Source of the DNA: Acinetobacter sp. Ac_5812 | GTDB taxonomy: Bacteria; Pseudomonadota; Gammaproteobacteria; Pseudomonadales; Moraxellaceae | Direction of reading: 5' to 3' | Assembly (NCBI RefSeq): GCF_013072695.1 | Contig: NZ_LXUK01000001.1 | Coordinates: 413,380 to 477,379, forward strand | Length of the DNA: 64,000 bases | In this document: positions 29,839 through 41,700 of the stretch, piece after piece | Position numbering within the stretch: position 1 is the first letter of the stretch | How the letters are laid out: every line of letters starts with the position of its first letter | Notes under the pieces: model-generated | Databases searched by the model: none | Seen by the model: the letters and a program-made list of their open reading frames with translations, nothing else | Told to the model about the DNA's origin: nothing | Program-made: the position numbers and the translations under genes

Positions 29839-31266
29839 TTAACACTCTGATGAGCCCATACTAACCCGCGTCCACTGCGCCAATTGCTGAATCGCTTGGC
29901 GGATTTCTGCTGTTAACGCATGGCCGGCATTTAATCGGATAAAATGTTGATAACGGCGGTCTTCACCAAACACTTCACCAGGCACAATGTTGATCCCCTG
30001 CGCTTGCGCCAAATAATACAGTTCCAAACCTGTGATACTGTCAGGAAGCTGCATCCATAAAGCATAGCCACCTTGTGACTGACTCAGCGCAATCGGAATG
30101 CCATGAAAACACTCTAAAATATACGCTCGATACTGCTCCACTTGCTGCATCAACTTGGGTCTGAGTCGATCTAAATGCTCCCGATAACCACGGCTATAAA
30201 TAAAGTCTGCTAAACCCAACTGTAACGGCGTATTCACTCCCACGTTATTGGCCAACAACTGCGGACGTAAATGTTGTAATTGCCGCCCTAAACAAAACCA
30301 TCCCACTCGATAAGCAGTGGATAATGATTTAGAAACCGAACCACACCAGATCACATAACCTTCCTGATCCCAATAACGAATTGGCAAAGGGCGTTCTTTT
30401 TGGAAACTGCATTCACCATAAATATCATCTTCCAAAATAAAGCATTGATATTTTTGTGCCAGTAGAGCAATCTGCTGTTTCTGTTCATTGCTCAGACAAT
30501 AACCCAAAGGATTTTGAAAATTAGCAGTGAGTAAACACAGTTTGGCACTGCCCTGTTGCATGAAAAACTCTAAACGTTCCAGATCAACACCACGATGATC
30601 GGCAGGAATTTCGATAATATTACGCTTCAGGCTCGCCAGCATTTGCAACTGACCATTAAAGGTCGGGGTTGGGATCAAAATACTATCGCCTTCTTGGCTG
30701 ATCTGTTGAATCAACAGAGATAAAGCAGGCATACAGCCATTACTAATAAAAATATCCTCAGTCGCAACATAGATTCCATCTTCACGCCAATGGTCTGACA
30801 ACGCTTGGCGCAAATGCTGATGACCCTGCTTATTACAATATAAAAAATCTTCGGGCTGACAATGCTTGAGCGCGCGTTGTAGAGAGCGACGCAGCCCATC
30901 CACAGGAATCAAATGGGGTGACAATTGAATCGCCCCCAATGGCGTTAAATGATGTTGAATTGAGGCGGTCTGAATCTGGTTTTGCAGATCTAAATTTGAA
31001 ACTTGCCTCGCCTTAGATTCAAAATGGGGACTGTCAGGCACAGCACTTTGATATTGTCTTGAATTGACAAAATAGCCCGATTTGGCTTTTACATAAATCA
31101 ACCCTTTGGCTTCCAGTAGCTCGTAACACTGTTGTGCTGTACTCAGGCTGATACTTTGCTGGCGTGCAAATTCCCTTAAAGAACTTAACTTCTGTTGTGG
31201 CTGTAACTCATGCTGGTAGATTTTATGCGCCAGCTGTTCTGCTAAACGTTGATATTGGAAGCTCAT
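29839..31266 (-). CDS. MocR-type regulator (GntR HTH fused to aminotransferase-like domain)
   Basis: A 475-residue PLP-binding regulator. The N-terminal winged helix (about 1-75, KLSSLREFARQQSISLSTAQQCYELL) belongs to the GntR group; after a linker a fold-type I aminotransferase domain runs from about 115 to the end, with the PLP lysine in WCGSVSKSLSTAYRVGW. MocR proteins usually sense an amine or vitamin B6 and control a neighbouring gene. Here the likely target is the PEP mutase-like gene directly downstream on the same strand. Confidence 0.93.
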   Translation of the reverse strand: MSFQYQRLAEQLAHKIYQHELQPQQKLSSLREFARQQSISLSTAQQCYELLEAKGLIYVKAKSGYFVNSRQYQSAVPDSPHFESKARQVSNLDLQNQIQTASIQHHLTPLGAIQLSPHLIPVDGLRRSLQRALKHCQPEDFLYCNKQGHQHLRQALSDHWREDGIYVATEDIFISNGCMPALSLLIQQISQEGDSILIPTPTFNGQLQMLASLKRNIIEIPADHRGVDLERLEFFMQQGSAKLCLLTANFQNPLGYCLSNEQKQQIALLAQKYQCFILEDDIYGECSFQKERPLPIRYWDQEGYVIWCGSVSKSLSTAYRVGWFCLGRQLQHLRPQLLANNVGVNTPLQLGLADFIYSRGYREHLDRLRPKLMQQVEQYRAYILECFHGIPIALSQSQGGYALWMQLPDSITGLELYYLAQAQGINIVPGEVFGEDRRYQHFIRLNAGHALTAEIRQAIQQLAQWTRVSMGSSEC

Positions 31267-31356
31267 CTCTGTACTGCTTTTTTATAAATTTCTGTATCTG
31301 TATTGGTTTATACAACACCGTTAAGCTATAAAAATCAACAGCCAAAGGATAAGACC

Positions 31357-31767
31357 ATGAAAAATAATATCTTATTTATATTAAGCGTCATTTTATTGAC
31401 AGGCTGCGATCTGACTGACCAAGCCACCTATCAGCAACAACAAGTGTGCAAATCACTCTCACAGGGCTATCTGCAAATTCAAAACCAGCCGACCTATGAG
31501 TTATGGAAAATGGAAAAAAGTGAAGCCCCCGAGCAGACCCGCATCATCAAAATGACCTATAAGAAGCCCAATGAAAATGGTTTGATACTCTCAAGCAACT
31601 TTCTGCCAACAGTCGAACTTGAATGCAAGCTACAGCAGCAACATATTGTGGTGTCAGTGATACAGAAAACAGGCCCATCAATTCCGGTGCTGAATGTACA
31701 GCTTCAAAATGAAGCTATAGGCAAACCGAGAAGCCCTGACTTAGTTGCTCAGTCAAAAACTCAATAA
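31357..31767 (+). CDS. Small lipoprotein of unknown function
   Basis: From ATG 31357, preceded by AAGGATAA, the product is 136 residues with a clear lipoprotein signal ending LLTGC (Cys near 17). The mature part is polar, glutamine-rich, with three or four beta-strand-like stretches and no recognised domain. Its 3' end overlaps the 3' end of the convergent LysR gene by about 50 bases. It could instead be read from an ATG at 31303, but that would bury the signal peptide. Confidence 0.78.
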   Translation: MKNNILFILSVILLTGCDLTDQATYQQQQVCKSLSQGYLQIQNQPTYELWKMEKSEAPEQTRIIKMTYKKPNENGLILSSNFLPTVELECKLQQQHIVVSVIQKTGPSIPVLNVQLQNEAIGKPRSPDLVAQSKTQ

Positions 31768-32617
31768 ATAAACGGACCCGTTTCGGCAAGTGCTCTTGTT
31801 GATAATAAACAGCATGGATGCTTTGATAAGAATGTTCGATTTGATCTTCAAACAGCGCCTCAAGACGCCCTTCTCGAATGTCCTGCCAGATTTCAAATTC
31901 AGACAGTCGAGCAATCCCCTGCCCACGTAAACAGAGCTGTCGAACGGTTTCACCACTTGACGCCCTCACTTTAGGTTGTGCTTGGAAATACTCACCCTCA
32001 ATTCTAATCGGCCAAGTATTGATATAGGTTGGACGGGTAAAACCAATCACATCATGTTCAAGCAATGCTTGAGGCTGTAAAGGCGTGCCCTTGCGTTTTA
32101 GATATTCTGGACTGGCAACAATATAGATACGACTTTTACACACCAATTTAGCGTGTAAGCTGGAATCATGTAATTCACCAAAACGAAACGCCACATCGGT
32201 TTTATGTTCCAGTAGATCAATCACCAAATCATTGCTATTCAACTCGATTTCAATATTGGGATAACACTGCCGAAACTTATGTACCAATGGTGTAATAACA
32301 TGCAAGATAAATGGTGTCGCGGAATCTATCCGTATTACCCCCGACGTATCCTGATCTGATTTTTGTAGAGCCTCTTCGGCTGCATTGAGATCACTCAGGA
32401 TTTTACGGGCCTGTTGCAGGAATTGCTGCCCTTCTTGTGTCAGTTTTAATTTTCGCGTGGTCCGTTCCAACAAAGTGACTTCGAGCTTGGATTCTAAACG
32501 GCTGAGTGAACGACTGAGCCCAGATGCAGTCTGCCCCAATCGTTCAGCAGCGGCAATAAATGAACCTGTATCGACGATGGTCATAAAAGCAAGCAGTTCT
32601 TCTACCGTAGACTTCAT
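31715..32617 (-). CDS. LysR family transcriptional regulator
   Basis: A 300-residue LysR regulator with the winged helix at the N-terminus (TGSFIAAAERLGQTASGLSR) and a periplasmic-binding-protein-like effector domain from about 90. ATG 32617 has GAGAGGG upstream; a GTG two codons earlier is possible. It is divergent from dkgB and an MFS gene, the usual arrangement for a LysR regulator and its target; in E. coli dkgB also lies beside a LysR gene (yafC). An inverted pair ATTTTGC (32654-32660) and GCAAAAT (32694-32700) in the shared promoter region is a candidate binding site. Confidence 0.93.
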   Translation of the reverse strand: MKSTVEELLAFMTIVDTGSFIAAAERLGQTASGLSRSLSRLESKLEVTLLERTTRKLKLTQEGQQFLQQARKILSDLNAAEEALQKSDQDTSGVIRIDSATPFILHVITPLVHKFRQCYPNIEIELNSNDLVIDLLEHKTDVAFRFGELHDSSLHAKLVCKSRIYIVASPEYLKRKGTPLQPQALLEHDVIGFTRPTYINTWPIRIEGEYFQAQPKVRASSGETVRQLCLRGQGIARLSEFEIWQDIREGRLEALFEDQIEHSYQSIHAVYYQQEHLPKRVRLFIEFLTEQLSQGFSVCL

Positions 32618-32755
32618 TGCCACCCTCTCAATTATTGATATTTAGTCAACTGTATTTTGCAAATTCCTCTATTTTTTAGCAACAATAATCATCGCAAAAT
32701 AACAGCCATCCACAAAACAGCTCTTTAGAGCATGAAAAAAGATTAGGTGAAAAAT

Positions 32756-33562
32756 ATGCGTATCCCTCAATTTGGTTTAGGTACTTTCCGTCTTAAAGAT
32801 CAAGCAGTGATTGACTCAGTTAAAACCGCTCTGGAAGTAGGTTATCGTGCCATTGATACCGCACAGGTTTATGAAAACGAAGCAGCAGTAGGTCAAGCCA
32901 TTGCTGAAAGTGGTGTAGCACGCCAAGATCTGTTCCTCACCACAAAAATCTGGGTCGACAATTTTGCTGAAGACAAATTCATTCCCAGCTTAAAGGACAG
33001 TTTGCAAAAACTACGTACCGATGCTGTCGATCTCACCTTGATCCACTGGCCAGCTCCAGCACTGGGTGTCTCCATTCCAACTGTGATGCAATTGTTATTA
33101 GAGGCAAAGCAACAGGGTTTGACTAAACAAATCGGGATTTCAAACTTTAATATCGCCTTGACCCAACAAGCGATTGATAGCATTGGTGTAGAACACATTG
33201 CCACCAACCAGATTGAACTCAGTCCTTATTTGCAGAACCGCACCTTGGTCAATTTTTTAGGTGAACAAAATATTGATGTGACTTCATACATGACTTTGGC
33301 TTATGGCAAAGTACTGCAGGATCCAACCTTAGTTGAGATCGCTGCACAGCATCAAGCAACGACTGCACAAATCGCTTTGGCTTGGGCACTACAAAATGGC
33401 TTTGCTGTGATTCCTTCATCAACCAAACGTGAAAATCTCATCAGCAACTTAAAAGCGCAAGACTTAAGGTTAAGTGCAGAGGAAATGCAGTTGATCGCTC
33501 AACTTGAACGTAATGGTCGAGAAGTGAGTCCTGAACCCTTTGCGCCTGAATGGGACAAATAA
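32756..33562 (+). CDS. dkgB: Aldo/keto reductase, 2,5-diketo-D-gluconate reductase B type
   Basis: The 268 residues from ATG 32756 (AGGTGA at good spacing) match E. coli DkgB (YafB) along the whole length: [11 protein letters not shown], the catalytic Asp-Tyr pair in [17 protein letters not shown], the LTLIHWP active-site His, [12 protein letters not shown] and [17 protein letters not shown]. DkgB reduces 2,5-diketogluconate and small aldehydes such as methylglyoxal with NADPH. An MFS exporter gene begins one base after its stop. Confidence 0.93.
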   Translation: MRIPQFGLGTFRLKDQAVIDSVKTALEVGYRAIDTAQVYENEAAVGQAIAESGVARQDLFLTTKIWVDNFAEDKFIPSLKDSLQKLRTDAVDLTLIHWPAPALGVSIPTVMQLLLEAKQQGLTKQIGISNFNIALTQQAIDSIGVEHIATNQIELSPYLQNRTLVNFLGEQNIDVTSYMTLAYGKVLQDPTLVEIAAQHQATTAQIALAWALQNGFAVIPSSTKRENLISNLKAQDLRLSAEEMQLIAQLERNGREVSPEPFAPEWDK

Positions 33563-33563
33563 C

Positions 33564-34751
33564 ATGAGCAGCCGCATCAACCTTCCCTTGCTGGCCTTGG
33601 CCATTGGTGCATTTGCAATTGGGACAACAGAGTTCTCTCCAATGGGTTTGTTGCCCAATATTGCCAACGATCTTGGGGTGTCGATCCCAAGTGCGGGCAT
33701 GCTTATTACAGGTTATGCATTGGGCGTGATGCTGGGTGCACCGATCATGACCTTATGGTTTGGTGGCTTTGCCCGTCGTAATGCCCTGATTCTACTGATG
33801 GCAATCTTCACCATTGGTAATCTGATCGCAGCCTTTGCACCCAATTACATGAGCTTAATGGGTGCCCGATTAATTACCAGCTTAAACCACGGTGCCTTCT
33901 TCGGGATTGGTTCTGTAGTGGCAGCCAGTGTTGTTCCTGCAAATAAACAGGCCAGTGCGGTGGCCACCATGTTTATGGGTCTCACCATCGCCAATATTGG
34001 TGGCGTACCACTGGCAACATGGGTAGGACAAAACATTGGCTGGCGCATGTCTTTCCTTGTGATTTCTGCACTCGGTGTCATCACCATGCTGGCGCTCTGG
34101 AAAGCACTGCCTGTCGGATCTGCCGGTCAAAAACCGAATGTGAAAATGGAACTCAAAGTGCTCACTCGCCTGCCTGTGGTGTTGGCACTCTTAACCACCG
34201 TATTTGGTGCTTCCGCGATGTTCACCCTATACACCTACATCGCGCCAAGCTTGGTTGAATTTAGCCATGCTTCACCGACCTTTATCACCATGATGCTGGT
34301 CTTGATCGGAATTGGTTTTTCAATCGGGAACCATTTCGGTGGAAAGTTTGCAGACTTATCGATTGATAAAACCTTAATTGGTTTCTTAGTGCTACTAATC
34401 GCGTTGATGGTCATCTTCCCAATCCTTGCTCAAAATCAATTGGGTGCAGCAATCGGTTTGGTGATCTGGGGTGCGGCAGCCTTTGCCATTGTTCCGCCAT
34501 TGCAAATGCGCGTGATGTCGGTGGCACATGAAGCCTCGGGCCTTGCTTCTTCAGTGAATATTGGTGCGTTTAACTTAGGCAATGCCATTGGAGCTGCAGC
34601 AGGCGGTGCAGTGTTAAGTCTCGGCTTAAACTATGCGGCTGTTTCCATGATTGGTGCTGTGCTGGCAGGTATTGGTTTAATCTTGGTGTTCATTCAAATG
34701 AAATTAGCAAGCAAACCAGAGTCGCCATTACAACAATTTCCTCAAGCTTAA
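33564..34751 (+). CDS. MFS transporter (AraJ/YdhP-like efflux permease)
   Basis: A 12-segment major facilitator of 395 residues. The first helix reads LALAIGAFAIGTTEFSPMG, typical of the sugar/drug exporter group containing AraJ, NepI and YdhP. The start ATG 33564 follows the dkgB stop by a single base, so translation is likely coupled. A frame opening at 33540 adds eight residues inside dkgB and is less likely. Substrate unknown; the neighbouring reductase suggests export of a sugar-like or aldehyde-derived compound. Confidence 0.88.
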   Translation: MSSRINLPLLALAIGAFAIGTTEFSPMGLLPNIANDLGVSIPSAGMLITGYALGVMLGAPIMTLWFGGFARRNALILLMAIFTIGNLIAAFAPNYMSLMGARLITSLNHGAFFGIGSVVAASVVPANKQASAVATMFMGLTIANIGGVPLATWVGQNIGWRMSFLVISALGVITMLALWKALPVGSAGQKPNVKMELKVLTRLPVVLALLTTVFGASAMFTLYTYIAPSLVEFSHASPTFITMMLVLIGIGFSIGNHFGGKFADLSIDKTLIGFLVLLIALMVIFPILAQNQLGAAIGLVIWGAAAFAIVPPLQMRVMSVAHEASGLASSVNIGAFNLGNAIGAAAGGAVLSLGLNYAAVSMIGAVLAGIGLILVFIQMKLASKPESPLQQFPQA

Positions 34752-34760
34752 ACTCAAATA

Positions 34761-34790
34761 AAAAAGCCTGATTTAAATCAGGCTTTTTTA
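34761..34790. terminator. Bidirectional terminator between MFS and START-domain genes
   Basis: A perfectly self-complementary stretch, AAAAAGCCTGATTT and its inverse, with A and T runs at its two ends so it can act on both strands. It separates convergent genes. Confidence 0.92.
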
Positions 34791-35441
34791 TTATTTCAAT
34801 AAATCTGGTAACTTCGGTTGTGCATATAAAGGATTATTCACTTCTTTTTTCATTTTCATCAGCATTTGATAAGGTTGCTGCTGCACAAACATGTTCACAA
34901 AGCTCAATGGAATTGCCCCTGCTGGATCGGCATAGCCACTGGTCGTCACTTTTACTTTGTTATTTGCCAGCCGCTGGAACGTCCAGTCACCTGCGTATTT
35001 GCTTAAGCGCACCACATCAGGCTGCTCAGGGTAATTATTCTGAATGGCATTGTTTTTAATACTGATGCTGCCATCCGCATTTTTAGTCATTTTGCCTTTA
35101 ATCACCACATCACGGTCTTTTAAAGGAAATGGGAAGTCCAAAACCATATACAGGGTGAATTCACCTTTCTTATCATCACGTGATAGCATTTGTGCCTTGC
35201 CCACATACGGCACCCATTGCGGTGTACGTTCTACATCCAGTACTACTGCTACAGCACGTTCTAAAGGCACATCAAATGTGGTTTCAGCTTTATATTGAAT
35301 AATCGGATTGTTTTCTGTTTGGTACGTCCAAACCTTAATATTGTTCCGATGCAAACTGAGTTTGGCTGTATCTGTTGCTGCAGTCACCGCAAAGCTGCTG
35401 AGACTGAGCAATGTGGCAAGAACGATATGTTTTTTATTCAT
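34791..35441 (-). CDS. START/SRPBCC domain protein, exported
   Basis: A 216-residue protein starting with a standard signal peptide (MNKKHIVLATLL...VTAA). The remainder is a START-like lipid- or hydrophobic-ligand-binding fold: VPLERAVAVVLDVERTPQWVPYV, LDFPFPLKDRDVV and the long C-terminal helix near FVQQQPYQMLMKMKKEV. It probably works in the periplasm. A longer frame from 35483 is possible but would hide the signal. Ligand unknown. It lies downstream of dapB on the same strand, 96 bases away. Confidence 0.87.
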   Translation of the reverse strand: MNKKHIVLATLLSLSSFAVTAATDTAKLSLHRNNIKVWTYQTENNPIIQYKAETTFDVPLERAVAVVLDVERTPQWVPYVGKAQMLSRDDKKGEFTLYMVLDFPFPLKDRDVVIKGKMTKNADGSISIKNNAIQNNYPEQPDVVRLSKYAGDWTFQRLANNKVKVTTSGYADPAGAIPLSFVNMFVQQQPYQMLMKMKKEVNNPLYAQPKLPDLLK

Positions 35442-35537
35442 GTCATGCTCAATTGTTGTAATAAGGGCGAGAGCTTGTTTCACTCCTCTCGGAAAGAAAG
35501 CTCAACAAGCTCTTTTATAGTACAAAAAAGGAACGTT

Positions 35538-36392
<855 letters not shown>

Positions 36393-36467
36393 CTACTATA
36401 GCAAAACTCTGTGTTTGTAAAAAAGTTAAAATAAGGCATTTAAGAAAATTGAAATTTAAGGCACACG

Positions 36468-36896
36468 ATGTCAGTCAAACCTTATGATGCATTTGAAATA
36501 GATAAACTGGTTAAATATTATCGAAATATTCCCAATTTCCCCAAGACGTCTCAGGAACTCTATCTAGATGATGCGGCAATGATGGCAGGTCTATATATAG
36601 ACCCGATCTCCAACTTAGAAGATCGGTTTCGTGATATTTTCGTTTTTTCAGAATATAAAAAACCAGTCGATATCAAACAAGCCCAAACGATTGGCGGAGT
36701 TGATCAATTTGACATACAGGAAATAGCTTATTTTATCAGCGATATTTTAGTCCATGAAAAATACCATACTGGGCTCTTCGGCTCTATGATTATCAATGGT
36801 GTGATTGAAAATATGATCTGTCGTTTAGAAACGCTCTTACAAGATGAAAAATTACTACATTCCCCACAAAAATCTTGGTGGAAATTTTGGCGTTAA
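36468..36896 (+). CDS. Protein of unknown function, 142 residues
   Basis: A soluble 142-residue protein on the + strand between dapB and dnaJ, both on the other strand. It is acidic and mostly helical and ends in an aromatic/basic tail (QKSWWKFWR). No signal peptide, transmembrane segment or familiar motif. It has its own 108-base upstream region shared with dapB and its own terminator. Family not recognised. Confidence 0.78.
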   Translation: MSVKPYDAFEIDKLVKYYRNIPNFPKTSQELYLDDAAMMAGLYIDPISNLEDRFRDIFVFSEYKKPVDIKQAQTIGGVDQFDIQEIAYFISDILVHEKYHTGLFGSMIINGVIENMICRLETLLQDEKLLHSPQKSWWKFWR

Positions 36897-36913
36897 TCTG
36901 TTGCCATTTCCCA

Positions 36914-36942
36914 TAAAAAAACCTGCCGCAGCAGGTTTTTTT
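36914..36942. terminator. Bidirectional terminator between the 142-residue gene and dnaJ
   Basis: AAAAAAACCTGC-CGCA-GCAGGTTTTTTT, a G+C-capped stem with A and T runs on both sides, between convergent genes. Confidence 0.93.
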
Positions 36943-36954
36943 ATTGATGTCTAA

Positions 36955-38067
36955 TTAGTCAAATAGACGATCAAAGAACGATTTTTTCTTTGGAGAGGCA
37001 GCATGTCCATCACCATCAAAAGACGCTTGTAATTCTTTCAATAATTCACGCTGGCGACTGTTTAAATTCACAGGCGTTTCAACCACAATACGGCAGAGTA
37101 AATCACCGACCATACTGCTACGTACAGGACGAACGCCCTTAGCACGTAAGCGGAACAATTTACCTGTTTGTGTACCTTCTGGAATTTTTAAGCTGACACG
37201 ACCATCAAGCGTCGGGATTTCAATTTCTTTACCTAAAGCTGCATCTGCAATGCTAACAGGTACGTCCATATAAAGATCTGCACCATCACGTTGGAAAATT
37301 TCGTGTTCACGAACTACGACTTCAACGTATAAATCACCCGCCTGACCATCACGAATCGCTTCGCCTTTACCGGTTAAGCGTACGCGATCACCATTGTCCA
37401 CACCCGCTGGAATAGTAACTTCAAGGGTTTGCTGACGATCTGCAACACCTGAACCATGACAGCTATTACATGGATTCTTGATGATTTTACCTTGGCCACG
37501 GCAGGTGCTACAGGTTTGCTGAACGGAGAAGAATCCTTGTTGCATACGCACTTGACCTGCACCATGACAGGTACGACAAGTTTCTACATCGTTTGGATTT
37601 TTTGATCCTTTTCCATCACAGGTTTCACATGGCGCTGGGGCAGTAAAGGTAATGGTTTTTTTCACGCCTTTTACAGCTTCTTCAAGTGTGAGTTCCATGA
37701 CATAACGAAGGTCTGAACCACGGCGTTGACGTTGTTGACGACCACCGCCACCAAACGCACCACCAAAGATATCGCCAAACTGACTGAAAATATCTTCTGC
37801 GCTAAAACCACCGAAGCCACCACCCGCACCACCATAGCCGCCTTCAAAAGCACTGTGTCCTGCGCGGTCATACATGCTGCGCTTTTCATCATCAGAAAGC
37901 ACTTCATAGGCTTCTGCAGCTTCTTTGAACTTTTCTTCAGCTTCAGCGTTGTCCGGGTTACGGTCTGGATGATACTTCATCGCCAACTTACGATAGGCTT
38001 TTTTGATCTCATCATCACTTGCGGTTTTCGAAACGCCTAAAACCTCATAATAATCACGTTTAGCCAT
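36955..38067 (-). CDS. dnaJ: Chaperone DnaJ
   Basis: DnaJ delivers unfolded substrates to DnaK and stimulates its ATPase. The J-domain (1-70) has the HPD tripeptide in [10 protein letters not shown]; a Gly/Phe-rich stretch (about 75-110) follows; four zinc repeats [24 protein letters not shown] and CNSCHGSG lie at about 135-205; substrate-binding beta domains complete the 370 residues. No dnaK or grpE is adjacent, so the chaperone genes are split in this organism. Confidence 0.98.
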   Translation of the reverse strand: MAKRDYYEVLGVSKTASDDEIKKAYRKLAMKYHPDRNPDNAEAEEKFKEAAEAYEVLSDDEKRSMYDRAGHSAFEGGYGGAGGGFGGFSAEDIFSQFGDIFGGAFGGGGRQQRQRRGSDLRYVMELTLEEAVKGVKKTITFTAPAPCETCDGKGSKNPNDVETCRTCHGAGQVRMQQGFFSVQQTCSTCRGQGKIIKNPCNSCHGSGVADRQQTLEVTIPAGVDNGDRVRLTGKGEAIRDGQAGDLYVEVVVREHEIFQRDGADLYMDVPVSIADAALGKEIEIPTLDGRVSLKIPEGTQTGKLFRLRAKGVRPVRSSMVGDLLCRIVVETPVNLNSRQRELLKELQASFDGDGHAASPKKKSFFDRLFD

Positions 38068-38102
38068 GGTTGGCGATGCTCCTCACGGAATTTATTTAAA
38101 TC

Positions 38103-38155
38103 TAAAAAAACAAATAGGCTCTGCCGACTTTCAAAATAAAAAGTCAACAGAGCCT
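38103..38155 (-). terminator. Probable terminator downstream of the membrane-protein gene at 38.2-38.6 kb
   Basis: On the - strand AGGCTCTG and GACTTT pair with their inverse copies to make a long interrupted stem, followed by ATTTG and seven T. It separates the membrane-protein gene from dnaJ. Confidence 0.7.
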
Positions 38156-38211
38156 TAATAGGGACTGTACGATAAATTTACAAGGTCTATTGCAATAAAA
38201 AAGCGATAATT

Positions 38212-38622
38212 TTAGAAAACGGCTTTATTCTTGAAGTACTTGGCAATACCTTTCAGCCAAGCATTCAATAAAAATAACCATGCAATTGAACTAAATACTA
38301 CACCTGCGACCGTCATTGCCGTTACCCAGAGTGCACTATCCCAAGCGAAAAAGAACAGTGGAATAAACCATAACGCTGCAAACAAAGCCATCAGTAAAAA
38401 CAACATCACATTACGCATAATCCAGAGTGCATGCGCATGTATCCATACTTCGGCATTATCCACAATCGCAACTTTTCGTGCTAATAGGTACGCAAATACA
38501 GCAAACACTATTGTAAATAATGCAAGAAACATGAACACATAAGAAATCGCCACATAGCGGCGATGCTGCTCAATACCGTCTTGCCCCATGCTCTCTATCA
38601 CCTCATTCACAGCATTATGCAA
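38212..38622 (-). CDS. Small integral membrane protein of unknown function
   Basis: A 136-residue protein with a polar N-terminus (about 22 residues), three or four hydrophobic segments at roughly 24-48, 68-95 and 98-120, and a basic C-terminal tail (KYFKNKAVF), suggesting the C-terminus is cytosolic. Between the first two segments lies a hydrophilic stretch with HAHALW. A second ATG at 38589 would trim 11 residues. Family not recognised. Confidence 0.8.
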   Translation of the reverse strand: MHNAVNEVIESMGQDGIEQHRRYVAISYVFMFLALFTIVFAVFAYLLARKVAIVDNAEVWIHAHALWIMRNVMLFLLMALFAALWFIPLFFFAWDSALWVTAMTVAGVVFSSIAWLFLLNAWLKGIAKYFKNKAVF

Positions 38623-38721
38623 AATTTGTCATGCTATGAAATTCAATTATTTTTTGGTCTTAAAATATAGGTGCTACTATATTGAAATTTTCAATCTTTC
38701 GCACCTTTATTCACAAAATAA

Positions 38722-41700
38722 TTACGATAGTTGTGTTGTTTTTCTAACCTTAAACCATGCTGCATACAGTGCAGGCAGGAAAAATAAGGTTAATAAGGTG
38801 GCAACAATCAAGCCACCCATAATCGCAACCGCCATCGGACCAAAGAAAATACTGCGTGATAAAGGGATCATCGCCAACACCGCAGCCAATGCCGTCAATA
38901 CAATTGGACGGAAACGACGCATAGTTGCACCAATCACCGCATCCCATGGCGCATGCCCAGCCTGAATATCTTGCTCAATCTGATCAATCAGAATCAGCGA
39001 ATTACGCATAATCATCCCAGACAATGCAATCGTCCCGAGCATTGCGACGAAACCGAAGGGTTTGTTGAATAACAGTAGGAATGCAACCACACCAATCAAA
39101 CCCAGTGGTGCTGTCAGTAACACAATGGTTGCCCGCGACATACTACGCAGCTGGATCATTAATAAGGTCATCACCACTGCCAAGAACAATGGCATACCGG
39201 CATTCACCGAATTCTGCCCCTTAGCCGATTCTTCAACCGTCCCCCCCACTTCCAGTAGATAGCCACTTGGCAGATCTGCACGTAAGCTCTGCATCTGATC
39301 AGCCAACTGTTGCACCACAGTTGCAGGTTGTAAGTGGGTGCGAATATCTGCACGAACGGTAATGGTTGGCAGGCGATTACGATGCCAAATCAAACCTTCT
39401 TCAAAACGAGATTCAATGTTGGCAATTTGCGCCAACGGGACTGTTGTGCCTTTGCTGGTCGGCACGGCTAAGCTTGCCAAAGATGCCACTTCAACCCGTT
39501 CAGATTTATCCCCACGTAAGCGGATTTCGATCAATTCACGTTTTTCACGATATTGATTCATCACCGCACCCGTCACCGACGCATTGAGGAAATTGGCGAG
39601 ATCAACACTGGAAACACCCATTTGACGTGCGCGATCCTGATCAATTTCAATCGCAATGATTTTGCTTGGCTCGCCCCAATCCAAATGCACGTTAGTGGTA
39701 TTTGGATCTTCACTTAAGACTTTGGCAACTTTTTGCGCCCATTGACGTACTGTGCCAAGGTCTTCACCCGAGATACGATACTGCAATGGATAACCCACAG
39801 GTGGACCATTTTCCAATAATGATACCCTTGTCCGCACTTGCGGCAATAATTGCTTAATCTGCTTGTCTAAAGAGCGACGGATTTCATCACGATCATCAAG
39901 GGAGGAAGCCAATACCACAAATTGGGCAAAACTAGCTTGCGGTAATTGCTGATCTAACGGTAAGTAGAAACGCGGTGAACCTGTTCCCACGTAGGCCACA
40001 TAGTTATCAATACCCTTTTGCTTGGACAGGAACTGCTCCACTTTATGTACCGCCTGTTCAGTTGCGGTCAGTGATGCCCCCTCTTCCAGTTTTAAATCCA
40101 CCAAAATCTCAGCACGGTTCGATGGCGGGAAGAATTGTTGCGGCACCAACTTAAACATCGCGACCGAGAGCACAAAGATCCCGACAGTCACTGCAATCAC
40201 GGTTTTACGGTAGCTAATACAAATTTCCACCACCCGACCAAAGGACTGATAGAACTTGGATTGATATGGATCGTGATGCTGCCCATGTGCTTCTACCACA
40301 GGTGCAGGTTGCTTACGCAGTCGCGCCCATAAACGTAGATACCATGCCGCCTGCTGATTCTGTTTGCTGAAATCTGGTAATAGCTTTTCACCTAAATAAG
40401 GCACAAATAAAACCGCCGCAATCCATGACACCATCAGGGCAATGGTCACCACTTGGAAAATAGAACGGGTGTATTCACCTGTACCCGATTGGGCGGTGGC
40501 AATCGGCAAGAAGCCTGCTGCGGTAATCAAAGTTCCCGTCAGCATTGGAAAAGCGGTGGTTTGCCACGCAAAACCTGCCGCTTTCAATCTGCTATAGCCC
40601 TGCTCCATTTTAATCGCCATCATTTCAACAGCGATAATCGCATCATCAACCAACAACCCGAGGGCCAGAATTAATGCCCCCAAGGAAATCTTATGTAGCC
40701 CCACATCAAATAGATTCATGCCTGCAAAGGTCATGGCCAATACCAGTGGAATAGACAATGCCACCACCAAACCAGTACGGAAACCCAGTGAGAAGAAGCT
40801 CACCAATAAAACAATAATGACTGCTTCTGCGAGAACCTTTAAAAACTCGTGAATACTGCGTTGTACTGCGACAGGCTGATCAGACACTTTTTGCAGTTTC
40901 ATGCCCAAAGGTAAGGTTTTTTGTAGGCGATTGAATTCGGTTTCAAGGTTTTTACCCAACGCAATAATGTCACCGCCTTTACGCATCGAAACGGAGATAC
41001 CAATACCGTTTTCGCCCATAAAACGCATACGTGGTTGAGCAGGTTCACTAAAGCCCCGATAGACCTCAGCAACATCTCCGAGTTGAATGGTTTTGTCCCC
41101 GACCAACAACGGCATTTTTTTCAGGTCATCAACACTATGTAAGTGTCCACTCACTCGGATTTGAATACGATCTGTACCTGTTTCAAAGAAACCAGCACCT
41201 GCCATGTCATTTTGCTTTTGAATGGCTTCCTGAATCGCAGTGACAGGCACACCCAACTGCACCGCTTTGGTATTAGACAGTTCAATCCAGATTTTCTGAT
41301 CTTGTAGACCCACCAGATTGACCTTATTGACATCTTTGACCCGTTGCAATTGCAGTTGCAAACGGTCGGCATATTCTTTCATTACCGCATAGTCAAAGTC
41401 TTTGCCTGTCAGTACATAAATATTACCGAAGGTGTCACCAAACTCATCATTGAAAAAAGGCCCTTGTACACCACTCGGTAACTGCGAACGGATGTCATTG
41501 ACCTTCTTGCGCACGTTATACCAAACATCGGGAATGGCACTAGACGGTAAACTGTCTTTGGCCACAAAGGTCACCAACGACTCACCTGGTCGTGAATAGG
41601 CCATGATGCGGTCGTACTGCCCCGTGGTCATCAATTCTTTTTCAATTCGATCCGTGACCAAGGTCGACACTTCTTTGGCAGTTGCACCCGGCCAATAGGT

